The notes under the pieces: model-generated
Told to the model about the DNA's origin: nothing
What the model saw: the letters and a program-made list of their open reading frames with translations, nothing else
The model's database searches: none
Translations under genes and position numbers: made by a program
Shown: positions 1 to 10,900 of the stretch, piece by piece
Numbering within the stretch: the first letter of the stretch is position 1
Layout: every line of letters starts with the position of its first letter
Origin: Mesorhabditis belari
Taxonomy: Eukaryota; Nematoda; Chromadorea; Rhabditida; Rhabditidae
DNA length: 64,000 nucleotides
Direction of reading: 5' to 3'
NCBI GenBank assembly: GCA_958450365.1
Contig: CAUEEP010000881.1
Span: 496,001 to 560,000, forward strand

Positions 1-95
1 AAAATGAATAAAATGAATTAAATGAATTAAATGAATTAAATGAATAAAATGAATCAAATGAATAAAATGAATCAAATGAATCAAATGAATGAAAT
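1..95. repeat. 9-10 bp tandem repeat at window edge
   Basis: The window opens inside an array of AAATGAATT/AAAATGAATC-type units of 9-10 bp. It may continue to the left of the window. Confidence 0.85.
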
Positions 96-389
96 ACTTT
101 CAACAATCACAAAATTCACAATTTCCCGTCTTTCATTCAATTCTCTCACTCTCACTCACTCAAAAGTGCGAAAAAGAATTTTTGTTTCCTTTAAAAGTCT
201 TCTGTTTTTCCTTTAAATCTCCCCAAAACTCTTTCTTTGTCCAATTTGAAAACCGAAACCTACCCAAAAGCAAACTCGTTTTTGTTTTTGTTTCAACTAG
301 TTGTCACCACAAAATTTCCCTTTTCACCAAGTTTTTTTTTTGGGTTTTGACGAAGTTTAGAGAAGTTTGGAGACTTTGTGAAATCTAGA

Positions 390-491
390 TACCGTATTTT
401 CTGTAATAGTAGTGCGCACTACTATTTTTTCAACCCCCCTTCAGCCTGCACTACTATTATAGACTGCACTACTATTACAGAAAATACGGTA
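390..491. mobile_element. 102-bp hairpin MITE, copy 1
   Basis: The ends are inverted repeats (TACCGTATTTTCTGTAATAG and its complement) and the interior contains further inverted AGTAGTGC blocks, so nearly the whole element can fold on itself. A diverged copy of exactly the same length lies at 61171-61272. The ends also resemble those of the larger MITEs at 17744-18075, 58937-59205 and 59253-59523. It has no coding capacity. The transposase that moves it is not known from the sequence. Confidence 0.85.
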
Positions 492-2051
492 AGCTCTTCT
501 TTTTGTTCTTTCTTTATTTCAAACCTTTGCTTAGCCTTTAGTGCACTCCAGATGGAAATTTCCATGATCTAAATCCAAAGAAAAGGGGCTATTTGAGGCT
601 GAAAATGATTCGAGTGTCCGATCAAGTGGATTGGTGGATGAGTTTTAGAGAAATTGTGACCAAGATTGGCTATTTGGCTATTGTGCGTTCCAGGAAAGCG
701 AATCGAAATGTTTAAAGATCAATTCGTTTAAATTTAGCTACAATTTTGCTCGAAATCTTTAACGAATCTCGGCTTTGATGATTCAAAAAGGAAAACGTTT
801 TTGTCATCATTTCCCGACTAAATCCAAATCTTGTTCATTCAAAGAAAAATTTCTCCCATTTTCTCATTTCCCATTTCCGTACTCGTTTTTCTCATTTGTC
901 TATCGTTTTCTCAATTGATTAGCAATTTTTGGTACTTCGGTTTTGATCGGTTATTGCTAAATTGTTGCAATAACCGACCAAAACCTTCACTCTACTTCAC
1001 AACCCGTCAAAGCTTAAACCGAATAATGAACCGTTTACCTCATTATTTTGTACTTTTTGGTTAGAAATCCATAGAGATTCAACTCGGTTAAGCAAGAAGT
1101 TGACAACTTTTGACGGGTTGTGAAGTAGAGTGAAGTAGAGTGATCAGTCGATCGAAAATCGTTAACCGAGAAGTCTCGGATGGAGCTGCTTCACCGAGAT
1201 GAGTCTTTCTGGATGTATAAAGTATCCAATTTTTTTCAAATCTTTCATAATATCATTATTTTTACAATGTTAAATTGTTAAAAATCGTTAAAAAATCTCA
1301 AATTTCAATTTCAATACACTAAAATGTTTAAATTTATAAAAATTTAAAGCAAAATCTTCAGTTTCATCAATTTTTTTTATTTAAAATAAAGAAAATTTCA
1401 TTCAATTTACTTAATGATTAAAAGAGATTTCTCTTAAAAACCGCAAAAATGACTCAATTTTTCTATTGTTTAAAAAGAGAGAAACAAAATGGGAACGAGA
1501 AACGAATAGAGAAAGAAGACAAATGAGTGATTTGTCTGCTTTTCTCAATGTCCATGCTTTTCTCAATGCAATCCCCTTTCCACTAGTCATCCCACTCACT
1601 CCACTAGTCATTTCTCATTCATTCTACTTTTGTACCCTTCATTTTTCACACTTTAAAACATTCTACTTGAATAGATTGAGACAATTTCGGCAAGATTTCT
1701 TTCGATAAGATCATTTTTTTCTTTTTTTCTCTTTCAATAACTTCTATGCTATCCAGGTCAATTAAAAAGAAGGTTTTAAGTTTATATATTTATATGCTTT
1801 TTTTCAGTTGAATAGCGACAAAACAAAATCACAATAATTACCTGGGACATCACTCAAAATTCACCCAAAAGATAAATAGATACCTCAAGAATCACAGAGC
1901 AGTCAAATCAAGTGCCGAAATTGCGGTTTTAAATCTAGGTAAGGTGAGAATATCAAGAATATGAGGGGGTAAAATCTTCCATAATTTAACTCGAAGAAAC
2001 TGTGGAAGCTTTTAGAGGAGATGGAAAGTTCGGGTATGAGAAAAGGCCACC

Positions 2052-2928
2052 TGGATGGGGGATTCTAGGATGGGGGATTCTAGGATGGGGGATTCTAGGA
2101 TGGGGATTCTAGGATGGGGGATTCTAGGATGGGGATTCTAGGATGGGGGATTCTAGGATGGGGGATTCTAGGATGGGGGATTCTAGGATGGGGGATTCTA
2201 GGATGGGGGGATTCTAGGATGGGGGTATCCTAGGATGGGGGTATCCTAGGATGGGGGTATCCTAGGATGGGGGTATCCTAGGATGGGGGGTATCCTAGGA
2301 TGGGGGTATCCTAGGATGGGGGTATCCTAGGATGGGGGTATCCTAGGATGGGGGTATCCTAGGATGGGGGTATCCTAGGATGGGGGTATCCTAGGATGGG
2401 GGTATCCTAGGATGGGGGTATCCTAGGATGGGGGTATCCTAGGATGGGGGTATCCTAGGGATGGGGGTATCCTAGGATGGGGGTATCCTAGGATGGGGGT
2501 ATCCTAGGATGGGGGTATCCTAGGATGGGGGTATCCTAGGATGGGGGTATCCTAGGGATGGGGGTATCCTAGGATGGGGGTATCCTAGGATGGGGGTATC
2601 CTAGGATGGGGGTATCCTAGGATGGGGGTATCCTAGGATGGGGGTATCCTAGGATGGGGTATCCTAGGATGGGGGTATCCTAGGATGGGGGGTATCCTAG
2701 GATGGGGGTATCCCTAGGATGGGGGTATCCTAGGATGGGGGTATCCTAGGATGGGGGTATCCTAGGATGGGGGTATCCTAGGATGGGGGGTATCCTAGGA
2801 TGGGGGTATCCTAGGATGGGGGTATCCTAGGATGGGGGTATCCTAGGATGGGGGTATCCTAGGATGGGGGTATCCTAGGATGGGGGTATCCTAGGATGGG
2901 GGTATCCTAGGATGGGGGTATCCTCCAC
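2052..2928. repeat. 15-16 bp G-rich minisatellite
   Basis: About 55 head-to-tail units. The first dozen read GGATGGGGGATTCTA and the rest GGATGGGGGTATCCTA, so the array has two homogenised sub-blocks. The later unit contains the palindrome TATCCTAGGATA across the unit junction. At 2940-2985 a short inverted stretch of the same unit follows (ATACCCCCATCCTAGG). Confidence 0.95.
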
Positions 2929-3899
2929 TGTGTATAAAAGATACCCCAATCCTAGATACCCCCATCCTAGGAATGGGGTATCCTATGGAGGCCTAGAGAA
3001 CCGAATTCAAAGATACCAGAAAAAAAGGGGATCGGGATGATGATGCCTTTAACAATTTGAAAGCATTCCACTAACCGTTTAAAGCATTTAAAGCATTCCA
3101 CTAACCACCAATCGATGATAAGGCCGGCGTTGGTGTAACATTTCAAGACCAAATAGTTGCAATCAATCAAAAGTTTAGCAATTTCATTTCTAACTCGAAA
3201 ACTCTGGCTTAAATCCAACAATTCCCAATATTTGCAATATAAAACTAAAGCTTCTAGTAAATCTCTAATGGAGGTTTTTGATTTTTAATATAATCTCAAA
3301 GTTTTATAAGCTTTTGAGTAATCAAGTTTTGTTGAAAGATGAATCAAATAAAGTTTTTGATTGTTTAATTCATCAAAAAAACTTCATTTTAGTCAAAAAT
3401 TACTCCAAAATCGTTTATTTAACACAATTTTTATATAAAAATGATTAAAATGACGATTAGAATGATCAACTTTTAAAGAGCCAAAGAAAAATCAACTTCG
3501 AAAATGCATTAATCTTTTCCATTGAACTATTGAAGTCGAAAAAAAAGGAATTGGGAAGACAAAGGTTGAGGGAATCGGATCCGATTACAAAACAGACCTT
3601 TGGGTCTCTTCCTCAGACAATTTCTTTTCAAATATTTCCCCCCCACAAACTCTTTTCTTGTCCCTTGAAGGCTGAAATGGCCGAACTCTCAGTCACGCCT
3701 CTCTCTCCATTTTCCGATTGACATCAAAATCTGTTTCTCTTGCTTTGAAAAAAATTTTCTCACGCAGCTTTTCCGATTTGAAACATCATTGTGAAAAAGT
3801 TCTCTAGAAGTTGAACAATATTTTTTCAATTTTTCTAAAATCGCTGAATTTTATTGTCTAGTTGTTTATTGTGAGTTCCAGAAAGCTCAAAAAATTTCA

Positions 3900-4395
3900 A
3901 ATTTTCTGTTTTCTCTTAATTTTAACTCTTAATGATCAATGTGCTTTCCAGAACACTTAGAATTTTCCTCAGAAGTTCTTTCTCTTAATTTTACCTCTTA
4001 ACAATCAGTGTGCTTTCCAGAACGCTCAGAATTTCCCTCAGAAGTCTGTTTTCTCTTATTTTTACCGCTTAACGATCAGTGTGCGTTCCAGAACACTCAA
4101 AATTTCCCTCAGAAGTACTGTTTTCTCGTAATTTTAACTCTAAACGATCAGTGTGCTTTCCAGAACGCTCAGAATTTCCCTCAGAAGTCTGTTTTCTCTT
4201 ATTTTTAACTCTTAACGATCAGTGTGCTTTCCAGAACACTCAGAATTTCCCTCAGAAGTCTGTTTTCTCTTATTTTTAACTCTTAACGATCAGTGTGCTT
4301 TCCAGAACACTCAGAATTTCCCTCAGAAGTTCTCTCTCTTAATTTTAACTCTTAACGATCAGTGTGCCTTCCAGAACACTCAGAATTTCTCTTTT
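3900..4395. repeat. 71-bp tandem repeat carrying GTGCTTTCCAGA
   Basis: Six to seven units of about 71 bp. Each has a CTTAACGATCAGTGTG segment, the 12-mer GTG(C)NNTCCAGA and a CAGAATTTCCCTCAGAAGT segment. The 12-mers start at 3941, 4010, 4081, 4153, 4224, 4295 and 4364. Overlapping plus-strand ORFs are a by-product of the period and are not called as genes. Confidence 0.9.
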
Positions 4396-4763
4396 CATAC
4401 TCACAACCTTATTGAATACTCAGATAAAGACTAGTTCTTATAAATTTACATAATTTCAACTGAAATGCAGCTTTTCTTCTGGAATTTCTAATAATAAAGA
4501 GGACTCTGCTGGGAGTAATTTCGAGTAACGGCGGGAAATCGGCTGAAAAAAAAGGCTCATCGATTTGCGACAACCAGAAAAGAAAAACTGGTTTCCCACA
4601 TTTGAAAAATTCGAAAACTTTTCAATATCGAATATTTTTGAGAAAAATTGATCGGTTTTATGTAAATTTCCTCAAAAACCGTCAAATATTCAAATTTAAA
4701 AATAATTTTCAATGTGAATTTGCCTTTTTAAATGTAACTTTACAACACACTTATATGCACGTA

Positions 4764-4920
4764 CAGTCGAACCTCTCTATAACGTAACTCACGGGACGGC
4801 TATAGCTTACGTTATATAGAGGTTTACGTTATATAGAGTGCCGTTTTATATAGCTTAACGTCGGCCGGGACCGGTCACGGCTTACGTTATAGAGAGGTTC
4901 GTTATAGAGAGGTTCGACTG
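4764..4920. mobile_element. 157-bp pogo/Tigger-like MITE with TA target duplication
   Basis: Perfect terminal inverted repeats begin CAGTCGAACCTCTCTATAAC and are flanked by TA on both sides (4762-4763 and 4921-4922). The CAGTCGAACC-type end and TA duplication fit pogo/Tigger members of the Tc1/mariner superfamily. The interior repeats the CTTACGTTATA block in both orientations and codes for nothing. Confidence 0.88.
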
Positions 4921-6176
4921 TACTTTGAAATCAGAATCAGTATCAAATCGTTTCTTGGCTTTCTGAATTAGGATGATACCACAAAATCGTGAAATGAAAC
5001 CATGTGAAATGCTTGCAAATCGGCAATCGGGGGAGTTACTTCAAGATAATTTGGAAACATTTCAATTTGACACGACTTTCACTGTAAATTTGACTTTTTA
5101 AATGCAATTGAAAGGAAATTTTGTAAACTCAAACCACTACCAAATCCCCGAAAACATCCAAAAATAGAGCGACTTTCTTTATTCCTTTCACACTTCCTTT
5201 TTCTTTTCATTCTATTTTTCGGCGCTCTTTTTTTCAGCTTTTGTTTGAGAGCAAATGAAAATAAACAAATGATTTGAAGGAAAAAAAAGTGAAAGTGAAA
5301 GAAAGATTTGTGAAAAAAAGAAAGAAAAAACTTTGATCCTGGAACACAGTCTACCCATTTTTCAATCTAATCAAATTTGTCGACTCATTTTCGCATTTTC
5401 TCACATTCATCTCAATCACAAGTATCTGGGTGGGTGGAAAAAAGAAAAAAAGAAAAGAAAACCCCATCCTTCTTGTAAGTGCTTACTTTCGTGCATTCCA
5501 GCATTCACGAATCACTCAGTGTTATGCTCATTCTATCTACTGAAACCTTTTTTAAGCCTCCGTAACATTTCATCAGTGTAGTGTCTAGAGTTTCCAAGGC
5601 ACTTCGATCCAATCACTGTTTTAATAGTCAAATTGGTGCTCACAAGTCACATTCAAGCATAAATTTGATGAATTAAAATGAAATAGAATTTTTGATTTTA
5701 TAGTTGGCTACAAAAGCCGAAAAAAATCGTATAATCAAGTTTTTTGAATTTTCTGGAATTCATTGATAAACTTGGCTTAGGCTAATCTAGACAGGAACCT
5801 TTTTTTCCAAACTTTCTCCAACTCATTCATCACCTTTTTCTTTCTCGACTCGAATGACTGACCTCTGATTGCTCTCCAGGGATCATTGTGGTTACATTTT
5901 GTGAAACCAACTGAATGGGCTTTTTTTTCTCATAAAAATCTAATCGGTGTGTGATGCATTACACTGAGAAGTTAAATGGAAAGACTCTTGTGTTTCGATG
6001 AGAAATGAGACGGCTGTTTTGATCGGGTTTCTATCTTTTTCTCTTGAAATCTCTTTCTTTCATCATTCACTTTTTTTTTCCGGAATTTCCTCGACTTTTA
6101 GCTATTCTGTTTTTAATATTGATTTAAGCTTTTTCATTTTGATTGATTTAAGTGAGACCAACATAAATTTAGCAAT

Positions 6177-6693
6177 CAATCAATCAATCAAATCCAATTC
6201 CATTTCGTTTCCCTCACCTGTCTTGTTGAGCAAAGATATACCAAGAAATCCCACGGTGTCTCCAAGCTGTTAATGTAGGAATTTGGACCACCGTAACTGA
6301 AAACCAAATTTGAATCCTATCATTTCTACCCGTCAACTCACACATCCAACAAAACAGGATACGTTTCAGTTGGATCGAACTTTGGCGGTCGCATGATTCC
6401 CACGTGAGCTTCTGAAATCAATTTCATATTTCAATACCATTTTTCACACTCACCAATCATTGAGACCAACATAACTTTCTCGAAAGTGATAATCGGCTCA
6501 TCAAAAGCTAAACGAGGTGCCTCGAAGCCTCTGAGCTGATGAACTAAACTCTTTTCTATCATTTTTCCAACTTCTGGATGTCACTAGAAACTTTAAAATC
6601 AAAATTTTCCACTTAACTTCTCGAAATTCCTTTACTGTACAACTTACACTCGTTATTATTGGCTTTATTCATGAGGTAAAGCCGCCCATTGAC
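6177..6693 (-). pseudogene. inverted partial copy of the DPP gene (exons 18-21)
   Basis: On the minus strand this segment is nearly identical to 12883-13400. It contains most of exon 18, exons 19 and 20 and exon 21, with their introns. The copy starts inside exon 18 and stops inside the intron after exon 21, and it has no promoter or continuing exons. It is therefore a dead duplicate, separated from the parent by about 6.2 kb in inverted orientation. High identity, introns included, points to a recent DNA-level duplication rather than retroposition. Confidence 0.92.
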
Positions 6694-7930
6694 AACGTTT
6701 TTTAAAATGTTGATAATTTCTACATTCATTACTTCAAGAAGTACACTCAGAATATTATCAAAACAGAACAGAAAAAGCGCTTGTTCTTTAACCAAATTTC
6801 GGACTAACAAGCGCTGTTTTTTAACCGCATTTCGGACTAACTTTGGCTAGTTTTGGTTAGCTTACAAGAAATTCCGGTCTTTACCTGGTTTAGCCTTGCC
6901 TACCTTCACTACAGGGCTAATTGAGCCTTGAAAAAGCGGGTGAATGAGCTAGAAATTGAGCCAGAACATTACTCACTTACATTTTGGAATACTTTGATAC
7001 AAAAATACTTAAAATTGTCTTATTTAGCTTTCCATTCAATATCTCTAAATGATTTTTCCACAAAAAAACCATTATAGACAGTACTGGACAATGAAATTTG
7101 TATTTGAAATGATATTTGAAATGATATTTGAAAAAAAGATCGTCACTTTCGCGCGTCTGTAACTCCATTGTCTTTGAGTTTAAACTATTAGTGTTATACC
7201 ATTTCTGAAAGCTCTTTTCAACGGCTACACAATGGTAATATTAATATTTAGAAATACGGTAAAGACAAGGGAGTTATAGAGGTTACAGACATTTACCTTC
7301 ACTACAGGAGTTATAGAGGTTACAGACGTTTACCTTCACTAGAGGAGTTACAAGAAGTTACAGATGTTTACCTTCACTACAGGAGTTACAAGACAAGGGA
7401 GTTACAGACGAGACGATCTTTGAGTGACGATCGTTTTTCAAATATCATATTTCATTGTCCAGTACTTTGTGTTCTATTTTATAAAGTATTTCCAGAGCTA
7501 CCGGATATTTGCAAGTGTCGATTAGCCCATCTGTATTCGGTGTCGACAAACTTGTTTGAAGAAGGGGAAATTGAAGGAGTGACCCCAGAAAAGGAAAAGA
7601 GAGAAGAGGGGGAAAGGGATACCTCGAGAACAGAGCAACACAACACGTATTACCTGGAAGAGAAAGCGAAAGAGAGATCATCGCTCGTCTCGTTCGCACA
7701 CAACAAACAACGAACAAAAGTGAGTGGTTGAGGAAAAGTGGAATTGAGAATTGGACACTATGGATATCACTGGACAACTTTTGCTAGACTATTAGTTAAA
7801 TTCTTGAGTTTTCAATGATCTTGCAATAGATTATGGATGTCACTAGGCAATTTTCATTGATCAAATCTCATTTTAGAGCCAATCCTTTTCTTCAGCTCTG
7901 ATTTGTATGATGTGATCGAGTGAAACGCAT
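6694..7930. other. intergenic region upstream of the DPP gene
   Basis: The interval has an inverted repeat (about 7060-7165 against 7400-7485). Its loop holds three to four diverged copies of a ~40-bp unit containing GTTACAGACGTTTACCTTCA (7265-7400). Two opposed ORFs near 7420-7780 are low complexity and have no recognisable domain. The acceptor-like CTTTTCTTCAG ending at 7895, 35 nt before the DPP start, may be the 5' trans-splice or UTR-intron site. Confidence 0.5.
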
Positions 7931-10900
7931 ATGGCCGAGAAAAATGTGAGTCCTGAAAGGTATCCAATCAATTCGAATTTTCAGCAATGGACATGTTGCG
8001 CTTGGAGAGCGATCCTTGTCTCCGCTTTTGCTTTAGGCGTTCTTGTTTGCATCGCGATCTCCGTTGTTTTGCTGTTAACACAGAAACGTTAGTGAAAACA
8101 AAAGTTTAACCAAAACAACCAAATTCCAGCGGTAAACTTGGGCGAAGTCGGTGATGCGGCCGCGTGGGACACAGGGAATGTGTCGATTCGACGGAAACCT
8201 GCTCATTATCGGTTCTTTAGGTCTTGTGACATCCAGAATAAAACTTTAGACCCTTCACATTCGAGGATTTGCTCTCAAATAAGCAACACGTTCGATCAAT
8301 GTATTCAGTGAAGTGGTTGGCAGATGATAGTTTGATCATCGCAGCCGAGCCAACGATTCCATTAGAAGAGGTGACATCCAGATAGTCTGAAAATAAATAA
8401 GAAAAGCTCAGGATGGTGCCTCGTTGAATATAATTCGATCGAACAATTTCTCGGAGGAGTTGTGGGTGCCCGACTCTGAGTTTATCGCTGGTTTTACAGG
8501 TTTTTGATTCAATTTTTTGATTGGGAAGGTAATTTCAACAATTTTAAGGTGATTTATCAGGTGAACGCGTGAAATTCTCTCCATCAGGCAAATATGTAGC
8601 GTTGAGCAAGTTGCTTTCTCACGTAAGTATTGAAAAAGTGACTTAGATGACTTCTTAAAGCACTAACTTTTATAAAAACTATAATTCTAGTACAGTAATC
8701 TTCTAGATTCATTACAGTAATTCAAAATTTTTTTTTAATTTTTCAGGGTTTTCGTCATTCTGAAGATTCTCTCTACCAAATCGCTAAAATCAGTGATGGA
8801 AAATTATCGTAATTTGGCTTTAATTATTGTAAATTTGAGTATATTCTAGGAAATATACATTTGTTGGTCCAAAAGGAACAGGTCTCGAAGCAATCTCGAG
8901 TTTTCGATGGAATCCGAATCCAGAAAAACACGATTTTGTAAGTTTATTAACTGTTTTAGAAAGAATTGTCAAATCGAAACTTTCGAAAATCAAAACAAAA
9001 GCGAAAACTTTCGATTAATCCATCAGATCAGCCTCAAACCATTCTAGAATCTATCTTTCCTTTCAGATTTTTGTCTCCGATTTTAACGTCTACTACCAGA
9101 GTGACCCTGGAGCACCAGGATCGGCGATCGCTTTGTCTGAGAATGGAAAATCTTTCTATCGATATGGTCTTGCCGATTGGCTGTATGAGGGTACGGTGAT
9201 ATCCAGAAAGTCCAATACTTTAACTGATTTTGTCACTTATTGCTTAAAATCAGCGAAAACCCTTCTAAAACCCGAGCGTGTAATCCAGATCACCCAAAAA
9301 CATGTTCAAAGCTCGTAAAAACCTTTCCAAATTCCGTGCTGACATCCATATTGTCAAAAACTCATCAAAAAATTCAGAAGAGATCTCTCCAAGTGCGACA
9401 TTTTGGTCGGATCGGGGTGAGATGATTGCTTACATTCGTTATGATGATCAATTCGTTCACAAAGTTTACGTTCCCAAATATTTCAACACTCGACAATACA
9501 CAGAGTGAGTTAAAGAATGATTAATAAAAGGTAAAAGAGAGATCTAAAAATTTAGTTATTTGGAAGTGCCGTATCCAAAAGCTGGTGTACAGAATCAACC
9601 TGAAGTCACCTTATTTTTATGGAATGTTAAAGAAAACAAAAAAGTCGTTATTTCACCGCCCGATGAGCTGATGGCGAGGAATTTGTGAGTGTTTAGGGTT
9701 TTGTAAATGAAATTCAAGATTTCTTTAGATCTTATTACATTTTCTCAAACAATTTCATTACGGTGGCAATGAATGGGACAAGAGAAGAGAAATTGTTGAC
9801 TGTTTGGTCGGATAGAGAGCAAATGAATATTTATATGACACTTTGCGATGTCGAGGATTGTGTTTTGGTCAGTGCTATGGCTTTAAGGAACAGAGAGCAT
9901 TGAACAGAGAGCATTCAAGCAAAAGCATTGAAGCACAGGGGGCAAAAGCATTGAAGAAACAAAGCTTTTTAAATTCTTCTTTTGATTTGATTGGAAAACT
10001 TTAACTTGAAAAGTCTTCTCCTTGAAATTTCAATCTTACCATCAACGTTATTCGTCCGAAATCCTTGATCTTGACTTGATTTTGCTCTTTTCCAAAACTC
10101 TGGCAACCCTTTTACCCAATCACAATCTTTACCAATCCACTTATACCAAAAAACTTCTTTAATCATTTCCAGACTTACTCTCAAAACTACGAGATTCACG
10201 ATCGACAACTTTGGAGTGAACCTGAAGATTTCCAAGTAGATTCATTTCTCTAACTGAAAATCGGAAATTTTCTAGAAAATCATCGCCTCCCCAAGTGGCT
10301 TCTTTGTAGTTTTGCCCCATCAATACACTGATGGCAATATCTATCAACATATCGCACACATTCGCGTACAGGTCAGAAAACTAGCTTTGATTTCATTAGA
10401 CAGAGTGCACTCTGTCCAATGAAATCAAGCTAGTTTTAATGAAATCAAGTTAATTCTAATGCAATCAAGCTAGTTCTAATGAAATCAAGCTAGTTCTAAT
10501 GCAATCAAGCTAGTTTTAATGAAATCAAGCTAATTCTAATGCAATCAAGCTAGTTCTAATCAAAACAGAATTGTCGCAACAAGATAAAGTTCTGAAAGGC
10601 AGATAAGAGGAAAAAAGAAAAATGAAAATGAAATATCAAATTCTAATCGATCGCCATTAGCATTTGAGAAGGCTCGCAGGCGTTTTGGGAAGGCGTCAAT
10701 GGTGATCAAAAAGACTGTATCGAGCTCTTCCCACGCTTTCAACAGTGATTTCTTCAAGCTTTTGATGTTTTTGTGGCGTTTTGAACAAGCTTTGGCTACA
10801 GAACCGACCACACTGAAGAATCCATTGAGTTGAGGTCTGGATAGCTAGGCCATTCAGAAAAAGAAAAGAAGTCCGGGAAATCGTTTTGACAGAACTCTTG

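Larger units (their letters stand above)
96..6176. other. gene-free interval with repeats
   Basis: No ORF here shows a recognisable domain, codon bias or a chain of exons with matching phases. The interval holds the separately listed hairpin MITE, minisatellite, 71-bp tandem repeat and pogo-like MITE. It also contains several copies of the dispersed TCTGGANNNCAC motif. A pair of inverted copies of a 24-bp segment (about 990-1013 and 1111-1134) suggests another small fold-back element around 950-1160. Confidence 0.6.

Noticed and set aside
2052..2928. Possible CRISPR array
   Set aside because: Head-to-tail repeats without unique spacers in a eukaryotic sequence.
7420..7777. Opposed ORFs of 103 and 110 residues upstream of DPP
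   Set aside because: Overlap on opposite strands, partly within an inverted repeat, no domain.
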